From R-RK-3 sp031399085 (lineage in GTDB: Bacteria > Pseudomonadota > Alphaproteobacteria > Rhizobiales > Rhodomicrobiaceae), in the NCBI GenBank assembly GCA_031399085.1, contig JANNOQ010000048.1, positions 69,342-133,341 on the forward strand: DNA of 64,000 bases, read 5' to 3'. Shown here in pieces: positions 1 to 9,285 of the stretch. The notes below the pieces were generated by a model. It did no database searches. It had not been told where the DNA came from and worked only from the letters and a program-made list of their open reading frames with translations. Both the position numbers and the translations under genes were made by a program. Within the stretch, counting starts at the first letter, position 1. The number at the start of each line of letters is the position of its first letter.

Positions 1-1
1 T

Positions 2-3000
2 GAAAGCATCCTCTGCCTCACCTTCACCAAGGCGGCGGCGGCAGAGATGTCGAACCGCCTGATTGCGCGGCTAGGCGAATGGGCCGCAAAGCCCGATGCT
101 GACTTGCGCGCCGAGCTTGCCGCCATCTTGCTGCGGCAGCCCAGCGCCGACGATCTCGGCTTCGCCCGCTGCCTTTTCGCCAAGGTGCTGGACGCACCGG
201 GCGGCCTCAAGATCATGACCATTCACGCTTTTTGCGACCGCGTCCTGCGCCGCTTTCCGCTCGAAGCGGGCGTGCCGCCCAGCTTTACCATCTTCACCGA
301 TGCGGAACAGCACGCCGCGCTCGAAGAGGCGTCGCACTTTGTCATGCACGCGGCGGCGAAGGCCCCTGACAGCGCGCTCGGCCAGGCGCTCCTGACTGCC
401 GTCGCCTATGCCGGCGAAGACCGGTTTCAGGATCTGCTGCGGTCGGTGACAAGCCGGCGCGACGAGCTTCACACGCTGATCCGTCAGCAACTTGATGACG
501 ATCCCTTTGCCGGAATCGAGATCTCGCTGCGCACGGTTCTCGGTGTGAGGCGCGAGGATACGGTAGACGCGCTGCTCGATGAGCAGACTGAGATTGCGAG
601 CGACTCCCTCATTGCCAGCGCTATCGCCGCGCTGCGGGGCGGCGGCAAATCCGACAATGTGCTGGCGGACGATTTGGCCGAAGTGCAGGGCGCATCCGGC
701 GCACGGCGGCGCGAGGCGCTGACGAAGGCATTTCTGACGGAGAAGGGTCAGCCTCGCGCTGATTCGCGCTTCATGACCAAAGCCGTGTGCGCCGCCCATC
801 CCGGCATCGCCGACGACCTCCGCCGGGCGCGCGATGAATTCGCCGAGATGGAATGCAAGCGTCGCGGCCTGCAAGTCGCCGTCGCGACCGCCGCCCTTCT
901 GCGCCTCGCCGACGCGGTTCTCCAGCGCTACGAGCATGAAAAAGCCCAACGCACCGCCATTGATTTCGACGGTCTGATCTCGCGCACCGCCGCCTTGTTC
1001 CAGCGGTCCGACGCCGCCGCCTGGGTGCTGTTCCGACTCGACGCCAACCTGACGCACATCCTCGTCGACGAAGCGCAGGACACCAGCCCAGCGCAATGGG
1101 CGCTCATCCGGGCGATTACGGCGGAGTTTTTCGCGGGCGAGGGCGTCGAGGACCGCCAGCGCACGCTTTTTGCCGTCGGCGATGAGAAACAGTCGATCTA
1201 CGGCTTCCAAGGGGCCGAACCGCGCCAATTCGCCGAGACCGGGCACGATTACGCCGCCCGCGCGCAAGCGGCCGCGCAGTCCTGGCTCGAAGCGCCGCTG
1301 GCTTTATCCTTCCGCAGCAGCCGGGTGGTGCTCGAGGCGGTCGATCTGGTCTTCGCCGACCGCGCCAGGACACCAGGTCTGACAGCGGAGGGCAGGCCGG
1401 TACGCCATTTCGCGCATCGCGACGGCGATGCGGGGGTGGTGGAGCTATGGCCGGTTGAAAAGGCCGAACCGCGTGACGCGGTCCCCGCTTGGGAGCCGTT
1501 CTCCGAGCGCGCCGGAGCGCCGCCCCCTGCGATCACACTGGCGAACCGCATCGCCCGGCAAATCCGCCACTGGCTGGACAGCGGCGAGCCGCTCGCATCG
1601 CTGAACCGGCCGATCCGGGCGGGTGACATTCTGATCCTGGTGCGCAAGCGCGCGCCGTTTGCCGCGCCGATGGTGCGCGCGCTCAAGAGCCTCGGCATCC
1701 CGGTCGCTGGCGCGGACAGGATGCGCCTAATGGAACAGCTCGCCGTCATGGATCTGATGGCGCTCGGCGACTTTCTGCTGCTGCCCGACGACGATCTGAC
1801 CCTTGCGGCGCTGCTCAAAAGCCCGATTTTCGGCTTTGGCGACGACGATCTTTTCGCCATCGGCTATGGGCGCACCGGCTCGCTGCGGGATGCGCTTCTG
1901 GCGAAGTCCGGGCATAGCTCGTCATATTCCATTGCGGCGCAGCGGCTCCAAGCTTGGCTCCCGGCGGCGGCAAGCCAAAAGCCCTTCGAGTTCTATATGG
2001 CCAGACTCGAAAATGACGGCCTGCGTAAGCGCCTGCTCGGAAGGCTCGGCCCGGAAGCGGCGGATGCGATTGACGAATTCCTCAATCTGGCGCTGACCTA
2101 CGAGACGGGCGAAGCGCCCACGTTGCAGGGCTTTCTGCATTGGCTGCGTGTGTCGGATGCCGAGATCAAGCGCGACATGGAGGGCGGGCGCGACGAGGTG
2201 CGCGTCATGACGGTGCACGGCTCGAAAGGGCTGGAGGCCAATATCGTGTTCCTGGCCGACACTTGCTCGACCCGCAACGCCTCGCGCGGCGGCCTCGCCT
2301 TGCTGGACCCGCCGGCCGGGTCGCGACCCGGCGCGGCCAAGCTCCCCGTGTGGCTGCTGCCCGGCGCTCAGCTCGTCCCACCGATCCGCGTAGCCTGCGA
2401 GGCCATGCGGCAGGCCGAGAATGAGGAATATCAAAGGCTGCTCTATGTGGCGATGACCCGCGCGCGGGACCGGCTATACGTCGCCGGCTTTGAGGGGAAG
2501 AACGCGCGCGACGCCGGCTGCTGGTATGATTTGATCCGCGACGGGCTGGCGGAGCAGCTTATTGAGGCGGTCGACAGCTCGGGCAAGCCGGTGCGGCGGA
2601 TGGAATGTCCGCAAACCGCGCCGGCCAAGGCGCCTGCGTCGGTTTCCGCCGGAACGTTGGCCGGGCCGCTGCCGGATTGGTATGCGCGGCAAACGGCGGG
2701 GGCGGCGCACCCCATTGTGCTCAACCCGTCCAAGCTTGAATCAGCATGGCGTGGCGACAGCGGCACGCCGTCCCGTCCGCGCGGCGAGGCGCTGTTGCGC
2801 GGCCAGCTCGTCCACCGCCTGCTCGAAATCCTGCCCGCGCTGCCCCAAGCGGACTGGCGCAAGGGCGGCGCGAATTTTCTTGCCGTCGAAGGCCAGACCC
2901 TTCCCTCCTCCGAGCGCGGGGCGCTGCTGGCCTCGGTCATCGGTATTCTGCAGCATCCGGAATTCGCCGAACTCTTCCAGTCCGAAGGCCGGGCCGAAGC

Positions 3001-3352
3001 GCCGCTCGCCGCGCATTTGCCTCCGGTCTGGGACGGCGGTCCGCCGATTGTAATTTCGGGACAGGTCGATCGGTTGATTGCCGGCGCAGGCGAAATCGTG
3101 ATCTTGGATTTCAAGAGCGGCGGCGTCCCTGAAAGCGCGGATGCTACACCCGAGCCCTATCTCATGCAGCTGGCGGCCTACCGACTCGCGCTGCAACGTA
3201 TTTTTCCCGGCGCACCGATTCGCGCGGCCCTGCTGTGGACGGAAGCGCCGCTGCTGATGGCCATTCCGCCTGCCCTGCTGGAGCGCGGTCAAACGCTGCT
3301 TTACGAATCTTTGAGATCGCGGCACCTTGACCTGCCGACCGCGCACGCCTAG
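2..3352 (+). CDS. addA: Double-strand break repair helicase-nuclease AddA (5' partial)
   Basis: Helicase/nuclease subunit of AddAB, which resects double-strand breaks for RecA loading (the alphaproteobacterial RecBCD equivalent). The reading frame is open to the window edge and begins with the motif Ia-like LTFTKAAAAEM, so the Walker A N-terminus lies outside. Visible UvrD-type motifs are DEAQDTSPAQW (Walker B, about nt 1068), GDEKQSIYGFQGAEP (about nt 1180), VMTVHGSKGLEA (about nt 2206) and YVAMTRARDRLY (about nt 2446). A C-terminal RecB-type nuclease follows with GQLVHRLLE, DRLIAGAGEIVILDFKSGG and the QLAAYRLAL helix. trxA follows after 48 nt, a usual alphaproteobacterial order (addB-addA-trxA). 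The first in-frame ATG at 47 is internal, not the start. Confidence 0.96.
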   Translation, partial: ESILCLTFTKAAAAEMSNRLIARLGEWAAKPDADLRAELAAILLRQPSADDLGFARCLFAKVLDAPGGLKIMTIHAFCDRVLRRFPLEAGVPPSFTIFTDAEQHAALEEASHFVMHAAAKAPDSALGQALLTAVAYAGEDRFQDLLRSVTSRRDELHTLIRQQLDDDPFAGIEISLRTVLGVRREDTVDALLDEQTEIASDSLIASAIAALRGGGKSDNVLADDLAEVQGASGARRREALTKAFLTEKGQPRADSRFMTKAVCAAHPGIADDLRRARDEFAEMECKRRGLQVAVATAALLRLADAVLQRYEHEKAQRTAIDFDGLISRTAALFQRSDAAAWVLFRLDANLTHILVDEAQDTSPAQWALIRAITAEFFAGEGVEDRQRTLFAVGDEKQSIYGFQGAEPRQFAETGHDYAARAQAAAQSWLEAPLALSFRSSRVVLEAVDLVFADRARTPGLTAEGRPVRHFAHRDGDAGVVELWPVEKAEPRDAVPAWEPFSERAGAPPPAITLANRIARQIRHWLDSGEPLASLNRPIRAGDILILVRKRAPFAAPMVRALKSLGIPVAGADRMRLMEQLAVMDLMALGDFLLLPDDDLTLAALLKSPIFGFGDDDLFAIGYGRTGSLRDALLAKSGHSSSYSIAAQRLQAWLPAAASQKPFEFYMARLENDGLRKRLLGRLGPEAADAIDEFLNLALTYETGEAPTLQGFLHWLRVSDAEIKRDMEGGRDEVRVMTVHGSKGLEANIVFLADTCSTRNASRGGLALLDPPAGSRPGAAKLPVWLLPGAQLVPPIRVACEAMRQAENEEYQRLLYVAMTRARDRLYVAGFEGKNARDAGCWYDLIRDGLAEQLIEAVDSSGKPVRRMECPQTAPAKAPASVSAGTLAGPLPDWYARQTAGAAHPIVLNPSKLESAWRGDSGTPSRPRGEALLRGQLVHRLLEILPALPQADWRKGGANFLAVEGQTLPSSERGALLASVIGILQHPEFAELFQSEGRAEAPLAAHLPPVWDGGPPIVISGQVDRLIAGAGEIVILDFKSGGVPESADATPEPYLMQLAAYRLALQRIFPGAPIRAALLWTEAPLLMAIPPALLERGQTLLYESLRSRHLDLPTAHA

Positions 3353-3400
3353 CTGTAGAGGGCTTTAGGCCCGCAGGGCACGAGAAGAGGAGATGTTCGC

Positions 3401-3736
3401 ATGGCGCCAATAGCCGTTTCCGACGACACTTTCGAGGCCGAGGTTCTGAACGCCTCCGAGCCGGTTGTGGTCGATTTCTGGGCGGAGTGGTGCGGACCGT
3501 GCCGGATGATCGCCCCTGCGCTTGAGGAAATCGCCACCGAACTGGCTGGCAAGGTAAAGATCGTGAAGATGAACGTGGACGAGAATCCACGCATTCCCGG
3601 CGAATTCGGCATTCGCGGCATTCCGGCGCTGCTGATGTTCAAGGGCGGCAAGGTTTCCGCGCAAAAGATTGGGGCGCAGCCGAAGAATCAGCTGAAGGCT
3701 TGGATCACCGAGTCGGCCGGTACGGCGGTCGCGTAA
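3401..3736 (+). CDS. trxA: Thioredoxin
   Basis: Cytoplasmic thiol-disulfide reductant of 111 residues, the normal thioredoxin length. The redox motif WCGPC is at residues 30-34 and the cis-proline loop GIPALLMF at about 73-80. The start is supported by AGGAG eight bases upstream of the ATG. It follows addA on the same strand and may be cotranscribed. It converges with pyrD; a short GC-rich inverted repeat (AGGCTC/GAGCCT, 3767-3785) lies between them but has no U-tract, so I do not call it a terminator. Confidence 0.97.
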   Translation: MAPIAVSDDTFEAEVLNASEPVVVDFWAEWCGPCRMIAPALEEIATELAGKVKIVKMNVDENPRIPGEFGIRGIPALLMFKGGKVSAQKIGAQPKNQLKAWITESAGTAVA

Positions 3737-3793
3737 CAGCAACTCCTGTCGCGGTTTGAAACGACAAGGCTCGGTCGCGGAGCCTAGCGCGAG

Positions 3794-4876
3794 CTACAGC
3801 GCACTCGCCGCCCAGCGCTCGGCGTCGAGCCCTTTGAGTGCCGCGAGGCTCGGCGCGCCTGCCCGCTCGATCTCGCCGGCAAGCCGCAGCTTGATGTCGC
3901 CGATCAGCCCAGCTCCCTCGTAGATCAGGCCGGTATAGAGCTGAATCAGCGAGGCGCCGGCTCGAATTTTCGCCAGCGCGGTTTCGCCGGAATCGATGCC
4001 GCCGACGCCGATCAGCGGCAGTTTTCCTTGGGTGAGAAGATAGACCCTGGCGAGCGTTCGCGTCGCGCGCTGGAACAGCGGCCGGCCTGAAACACCGCCC
4101 GCCTCTGCGCGATAGGCGGATTGCTGGACGCTGTCGCGCGCGATCGTCGTATTCGTCAGGATGATGCCGTCGACTTTATGGGCCAGCAGGCAATCGATCA
4201 CCGGCGGCAGGTCGTCATCGTGAATATCCGGCGCGAGCTTCACCAGGATCGGACGGCGCGGCGCGCTTGGGGCGCTCAGCGTCTCGCGCTCGCGCATCAG
4301 GCGGGCGAGCAATACGTCCAAGCGGTCCGGGGCTTGCAGATCGCGCAAGCCCGGCGTATTGGGTGAGGAGATGTTGATCGCGAAGTAATCCGCAGCGTCA
4401 GAGAAGCCGCGCAGGCCCGACGCGTAGTCCTCGATCGGGTCGATGGCATCTTTGTTCGCCCCTATATTGAGCCCGATCACCCCTGCCGGACGTTTGGCGA
4501 GCCGCGCCTTCACCGCCTGATGGCCGCCGCTGTTAAAGCCGAGCCGGTTGATCGCGCCGCGCTCGCGGATCAGGCGGAAGACGCGTGGGCGGGAATTGCC
4601 CGGCTGCGGTTGCGGGGTGACGGTGCCGATCTCCGCAAAGCCGAAGCCCATCGCCAGCAGCGCGCCTGGCACGCGCGCATCCTTATCGAACCCCGCCGCC
4701 ATGCCGAGCGGATTTGGGAAATCGAGGCCGCAGATCGTCTGGCGCAGCCTGGCATCGTCAGCGCCCGCGCGGGGATACACGCCGCGCTCCAGCGCGCGCA
4801 GGGTCAACTCGTGGGCGCGCTCTGGGTCGAGGAACAGCAGGCCGGATTGCGCGACATTGATGAGACCGCCGATCAC
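3794..4876 (-). CDS. pyrD: Dihydroorotate dehydrogenase (quinone), class 2
   Basis: Fourth step of pyrimidine synthesis, oxidising dihydroorotate to orotate with electrons passed to the membrane quinone pool. The 360-residue length and N-terminal extension fit class 2 enzymes. Visible family motifs are GMAAGFDKDA, NRLGFNSGG, FAINISSPNTPGLRDLQ (FMN/substrate loop), LTNTTIAR and GVGGIDSG followed by LIQLYTGLIYEG. Its ATG overlaps the TGA of the DUF952 gene upstream (ATGA), so the two are translationally coupled. It may belong to a longer sdhE-mfd-DUF952-pyrD transcript. Confidence 0.97.
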   Translation of the reverse strand: MIGGLINVAQSGLLFLDPERAHELTLRALERGVYPRAGADDARLRQTICGLDFPNPLGMAAGFDKDARVPGALLAMGFGFAEIGTVTPQPQPGNSRPRVFRLIRERGAINRLGFNSGGHQAVKARLAKRPAGVIGLNIGANKDAIDPIEDYASGLRGFSDAADYFAINISSPNTPGLRDLQAPDRLDVLLARLMRERETLSAPSAPRRPILVKLAPDIHDDDLPPVIDCLLAHKVDGIILTNTTIARDSVQQSAYRAEAGGVSGRPLFQRATRTLARVYLLTQGKLPLIGVGGIDSGETALAKIRAGASLIQLYTGLIYEGAGLIGDIKLRLAGEIERAGAPSLAALKGLDAERWAASAL

Positions 4877-5220
4877 TGGCCTGCCTCGGCGGGTAGGTGA
4901 TGATGCCCGCTGCCGTCAAATGGCAATTCCTTTGTCCATAGGACCGCCGAAAGGGGAAGCGCGCCATAAAGATGCGGGAACAGATCGCCGCCGCGCGAGG
5001 CTTCCCATTTGAGAGTAGCGCCAAGCGCGTCACCATCGACCGCTATGAGCAAAAGATCGTCGCGCCCAGCATAATGCTTGACGAGCGTTCCGGGCAGTTG
5101 CGATGCGGTGGAGAAATGGATGAAGCCGTCTCGCGCGTCATCCGGCGAGCCGGCATATGCGTCAGCGAGCGCCGCCGCGCGCCATTCTTGGCGTCCGCAA
5201 ACTTTGAAAATGAGCGTCAT
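4873..5220 (-). CDS. DUF952 family protein
   Basis: Small cytoplasmic protein of 115 residues. The family is recognised from the motifs GFIHFSTASQLPGT, AGRDDLLLIAVD, LKWEASRGGDLFPHLYG and LPLSAV. The biochemical role of DUF952 is not established, to my knowledge. The gene is 37 nt downstream of mfd and overlaps pyrD by 4 nt on the same strand. Pairing of DUF952 with pyrD is common in alphaproteobacteria, but I infer no function from it. Confidence 0.9.
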   Translation of the reverse strand: MTLIFKVCGRQEWRAAALADAYAGSPDDARDGFIHFSTASQLPGTLVKHYAGRDDLLLIAVDGDALGATLKWEASRGGDLFPHLYGALPLSAVLWTKELPFDGSGHHHLPAEAGQ

Positions 5221-5257
5221 CGCTCTGTTTCGCGCCGTTGTGACGAAGAAATAACCT

Positions 5258-8200
5258 TCACGCCGCCACCTTTACCTCGCCCGCCAGCTCCGCCAAGCGC
5301 CGCACCAGATTGCGCGCGCCCTTCAGCCGCTCATCGGCATCGGGCCAATCCGCCTTGAATACAAGCTTGTGGTCCTTCTGCATTTTCACGGCGTTCTTAT
5401 TCTCATTGATGAAGGTAACCAGCCCGGCCGGATTGGCGAAATTATTGCCCCGGAAGCCGATGACCGCGCCTTTGGGGCCGGCCTCGACCTGCGAAACGCC
5501 TGCTTTGCGGCAATAGCCCTTGATCTGCACGACGGCCAGCAGATGGCGCACTTCTTCCGGCAGCGGGCCGAAGCGATCGACCAGTTCCGCGGCAAAAACC
5601 TCGATCTCGTCCCGCTCGTTGACGGCTGACAGACGCCGGTATAGCCCGAGCCGCGCCTGCAAATCGGCAACATAGCTCTCCGGGATCAGCACGGCGCTGC
5701 CGACATTGATCTGCGGCGACCATTGATCGGCGCGCTCCTCGATGCCGCCCTCGCGCAAGGATGCGACCGCCTCCTCCAGCATTTGCTGGTACAGCTCAAA
5801 GCCCACCTCGCGAATATGGCCTGACTGCTCCTCGCCCAAGAGGTTGCCAGCGCCGCGAATGTCGAGATCGTGGCTTGCAAGGCTAAAGCCCGCGCCAAGA
5901 CTATCGAGGGATTGCAGCACCTTAAGCCGCTTTTCGGCGGTCGGCGTGAGCTTTTGGTTCGGCGGCAGGGTGAACAGCGCATAGGCGCGCGTTTTCGCCC
6001 GGCCGACGCGTCCGCGCAGCTGATAGAGCTGGCCGAGGCCGAACATATCGGCGCGGTGGACGATCAGCGTGTTGGCCGTCGGAATGTCGAGGCCGGATTC
6101 AACGATGCTGGTGGAAAGTAGCACGTCGAACTGCCGGTCGTAGAACGCGGTCATCACATCTTCGAGCTGGCCCGCCGCCATCTGGCCGTGCGCCACGGTG
6201 ACCTTGAGTTCGGGCACATGCTCGCGCAGGAAGGCGGCGATTTCGTCGAGATCGGAAATACGCGGGCAGACATAGAAGGTCTGGCCGCCGCGATAACGCT
6301 CACGCAGCAGCGCCTCGCGCAGCGTGACGGGATCGAAGGGCGTGATGAAGGTGCGCACCGCGAGCCGGTCGACCGGAGGCGTCGCGATCACCGACATTTC
6401 ACGCACGCCGGTCAGCGCCAATTGCAGCGTGCGGGGAATGGGCGTCGCGGTGAGGGTGAGCACATGCACATCGGATTTGAGCTGCTTCAGCCGCTCCTTA
6501 TGCGCGACGCCGAAATGCTGCTCCTCGTCGATGATGAGCAGGCCGAGATCGGCGAATTCGATGCCCTTGGCGAGCAGCGCATGGGTGCCGATGACGATGT
6601 CGGTCTGGCCGGATTTGATGCCGTCCCGCATGGCGGCCATATCCTTTGCGGTGACGAGGCGCGAGGCCTGGTCGATCCGCACCGGCAGGCCCTTGAAGCG
6701 GTCGGTGAAGGTCTTGAAATGCTGGCGGGCCAAAAGCGTGGTGGGAACAACGACGGCCACTTGCTTACCCGCCATCACCGCGATGAACGCCGCCCGCAGC
6801 GCCACTTCGGTCTTGCCGAAGCCGACATCGCCGCAAATCAGCCGGTCCATCGGCCGGCCGCGCGCTAGATCCTCGACCACAGCCTCGATGCTGGTCATCT
6901 GATCGTCGGTTTCCTCATAGGGAAAGCGGGCGACGAATTCGTCATAGGCCCCGTCGGTCTCGGCGAGCACGGGGGCCTCCCGCAATTCGCGCTCGGCGGC
7001 GATCTTGATCAGGCTGTCGGCGATGTCGCGGATGCGCTTTTTGAGCCGCGCCTTGCGGGCCTGCCAAGCCGCGCCTCCCAGGCGATCGAGATTGGCGTTC
7101 GAATCGTCGGAGCCGTAGCGCGTGAGCAGATCGATATTCTCGACCGGCAGGAACAGCTTGTCGCCGCCTTGATATTCGAGTTCGAGGCAGTCATGCGGCG
7201 CGCCCGCCGCCGTGATCGCCTGAAGCCCGAGGAAACGCCCGATGCCGTGATCGGCGTGGACGACCAGATCGCCCGGCGCGAGCGCGGAGGCCTCGCTGAG
7301 CACGTCGCTCCCCTTGCGGGCCTTGCGGCGGCGAACGAGACGGTCGCCGAGGATGTCTTGCTCACCGATGATGGCGAGGTCGGGCGTTTCGAAGCCGTTT
7401 TCCAGGCCGAGCACCGCAAATCCCGCTATATCGCGGCTAAGTTTTGTAGCCTCGGGGAAATTCTCGACCGGCGCAATCGCGGTGAGGCCGTGGGCGCCGA
7501 GCAGCGAGCCAAGACGCTCGCGCGCGCCCGCCGTCCAACCGGCGACGAGGACGCGTTTGCCACCTGCTTGCAGCCGCCGAATATGGCCGTTTACCGCTTC
7601 GAACAGCTTTTCCGCCTGCTCGGCGCGTTCGAGCGCGAAATTGCGCCCGATCTTGGCCCCGAAATTGAGCGTCGCGATGCCGCTCGCGCCATCCAGCCCA
7701 TCGAAAGGCGAGAACTGCCGCAATTTGCGGCTCTCAAGCGTGGCGTTCCATTCAGCGTCGTCGAGGAACATCAGCTTGGGCTGCACGGGCTTGTAAGGCG
7801 GGGTGCCGAAAGACGTTTGCTCGAGGGCTTGCTGGCGGGCTTCGTAATGATCCTGAATTTGTTCCGAACGCTCGCCGCGCGCTTCGCTCACAAGATGATC
7901 GAAGGAGATCAGCGCGCCGGGCACATAGTCGAACAGCGTTTCCAGCGTCTCGTAGAACAGCGGCAGCCAATGCTCGGCGCCCGCATAGGTCACGCCCGAG
8001 GAGACCGCCTCGTAAAGGGGATCGTCGCCCCTCACCGCGCCGAACAATTCCATGTAGCGCTCGCGGAACCGGCTCGTCACCTCCGGGCCGGTCGGCAACT
8101 CGCTGGCGGGCATCAGGATAAGCTGGTCCTTGGCGGTCTGGGTGCGCTGGGAGACAGGATCGAAAAAGCGGATCGCCTCCAAGGCGTCGCCGAAAAAGTC

Positions 8201-8827
8201 GAGCCGCGCCGGGCGGGTATTGGCTGGCGGGAAGAGATCGAGGATCCCGCCGCGCATTGCATATTCGCCCGGCTCCATCACCGTGCCGGTGCGCCGGTAT
8301 CCCCAGCGCTCCAGCCGCCGGGCGATGCTGCCCATATCGATCGTCATGCCGGCCGTCAGCTTGACCAGCGCCTTCATCATCTCCGCGCGGGGCGGCACGC
8401 GCTGAAGCGCGGCGTTCACCGTGGTGACGACGATGACCGGGCGCTTTGGCGTTTTAAGCCGCGCCAGCTGCGCGAGCGTGGCAACGCGGCGGCTGGACAG
8501 CTCCGCATTGGGCGAAACACGGTCATAGGGAACAGTGTCCCAGGCCGGGAAAACCAGCACATCGGCGTTCGGGGCAAAGAAACGGAGCTGTTCGCGTAGG
8601 GCTTCCGCCCGCTGATCGTCGCGCGCCACATGCAGCACGGCGACCGGCGCCGCCAGCTCCTTATGCGCGAGCGCCGCCATCCGCGCGACCAGATAGGCGT
8701 CGAACCCTTCCGGCACGCCCGCGGCGATGAGCGGCTTATCCTGCGCGACGAGTGCGGCGATCGCGATGGAGGATCGCGTCGGGCCCTCCTTCTTCGCCTT
8801 TGGCTGGTCTTCGGTTTTGCCTAACAT
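5258..8827 (-). CDS. mfd: Transcription-repair coupling factor Mfd
   Basis: SF2 translocase that removes RNA polymerase stalled at DNA lesions and recruits UvrA. At 1189 residues it is full length. The N-terminal UvrB-like part is followed by the RNA polymerase-interaction region (around LAPGDLVVHADHGIGRFLGL). The RecG-like motor shows GDVGFGKTEVALRAAF (Walker A), IIDEEQHFGV (DEEQ box), LTATPIPRTL and ESGLDIPTANT with QLRGRVGR. The TRCF C-terminal domain contains RFGPLPEEVRHLL. The gene starts 3 nt after the sdhE stop, so the two are almost certainly cotranscribed. No strong Shine-Dalgarno sequence is visible before the ATG. Confidence 0.98.
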   Translation of the reverse strand: MLGKTEDQPKAKKEGPTRSSIAIAALVAQDKPLIAAGVPEGFDAYLVARMAALAHKELAAPVAVLHVARDDQRAEALREQLRFFAPNADVLVFPAWDTVPYDRVSPNAELSSRRVATLAQLARLKTPKRPVIVVTTVNAALQRVPPRAEMMKALVKLTAGMTIDMGSIARRLERWGYRRTGTVMEPGEYAMRGGILDLFPPANTRPARLDFFGDALEAIRFFDPVSQRTQTAKDQLILMPASELPTGPEVTSRFRERYMELFGAVRGDDPLYEAVSSGVTYAGAEHWLPLFYETLETLFDYVPGALISFDHLVSEARGERSEQIQDHYEARQQALEQTSFGTPPYKPVQPKLMFLDDAEWNATLESRKLRQFSPFDGLDGASGIATLNFGAKIGRNFALERAEQAEKLFEAVNGHIRRLQAGGKRVLVAGWTAGARERLGSLLGAHGLTAIAPVENFPEATKLSRDIAGFAVLGLENGFETPDLAIIGEQDILGDRLVRRRKARKGSDVLSEASALAPGDLVVHADHGIGRFLGLQAITAAGAPHDCLELEYQGGDKLFLPVENIDLLTRYGSDDSNANLDRLGGAAWQARKARLKKRIRDIADSLIKIAAERELREAPVLAETDGAYDEFVARFPYEETDDQMTSIEAVVEDLARGRPMDRLICGDVGFGKTEVALRAAFIAVMAGKQVAVVVPTTLLARQHFKTFTDRFKGLPVRIDQASRLVTAKDMAAMRDGIKSGQTDIVIGTHALLAKGIEFADLGLLIIDEEQHFGVAHKERLKQLKSDVHVLTLTATPIPRTLQLALTGVREMSVIATPPVDRLAVRTFITPFDPVTLREALLRERYRGGQTFYVCPRISDLDEIAAFLREHVPELKVTVAHGQMAAGQLEDVMTAFYDRQFDVLLSTSIVESGLDIPTANTLIVHRADMFGLGQLYQLRGRVGRAKTRAYALFTLPPNQKLTPTAEKRLKVLQSLDSLGAGFSLASHDLDIRGAGNLLGEEQSGHIREVGFELYQQMLEEAVASLREGGIEERADQWSPQINVGSAVLIPESYVADLQARLGLYRRLSAVNERDEIEVFAAELVDRFGPLPEEVRHLLAVVQIKGYCRKAGVSQVEAGPKGAVIGFRGNNFANPAGLVTFINENKNAVKMQKDHKLVFKADWPDADERLKGARNLVRRLAELAGEVKVAA

Positions 8828-8830
8828 CTG

Positions 8831-9088
8831 TTAACTTTCGAGGCGATGGTGACGCCTGATGCGCCCGATCATAAGCGCGACGCCAGGCGGCGGTTCGGCA
8901 CCTTTGATCCAGCCGTCGATTTGCGGGTCGGGCAGCGCCAGCAACTCCTCGAATGCCAGAAGTTCGGCAGCCTCGAAGCCGGCCAGTTCCGCATCGGCGA
9001 AACGCCCCAGAATAATGTCCAATTCCTTTGTGCCGCGATGATGCGCGCGGTAGAAGGCGCGCTTGATCCGGCTATCCGTGCCCGTCAT
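8831..9088 (-). CDS. sdhE: FAD assembly factor SdhE (succinate dehydrogenase assembly factor 2)
   Basis: Small protein that promotes covalent flavinylation of the succinate dehydrogenase SdhA subunit. The 85-residue product from the ATG at 9088 shows the family features: RRxxYRAxHRGTKELD near the N-terminus (RIKRAFYRAHHRGTKELD), LGRFAD and FEELLALPDPQIDGWI. The frame stays open upstream to 9220, but that extension is Arg/Ser-rich and absent from the family, so I use 9088. It sits directly upstream of mfd and divergent to recG, a typical rhizobial arrangement. Confidence 0.93.
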   Translation of the reverse strand: MTGTDSRIKRAFYRAHHRGTKELDIILGRFADAELAGFEAAELLAFEELLALPDPQIDGWIKGAEPPPGVALMIGRIRRHHRLES

Positions 9089-9285
9089 GGCTCGATTGCG
9101 CTTGAAGAGGCTTGTGGATGTCCACACTGATGAACGCGCCGCTATGGCCGGACGATCCCTAGCCGTGATATAGCGCCATCTCAAGGCGGTGTCAGCTAGC
9201 GATATTGTCCCACGCGCCATATCTATTCGCGGTGAAACACGGACAGCACGTGCAAGATGAGGCGTCCACGGGGGAGAAGAGGGGG

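Noticed and set aside
3767..3785. Hairpin between trxA and pyrD
   Set aside because: Only a 6-bp stem with a 7-nt loop and no T-tract on either strand, so not enough for an intrinsic terminator.
7169..8599. 476-codon plus-strand open frame antisense to mfd
   Set aside because: Antisense shadow of a conserved gene, with no recognisable motif or ribosome site. The same applies to 23699-25177 opposite lepA and 38710-39792 opposite the 2-hydroxyacid dehydrogenase.
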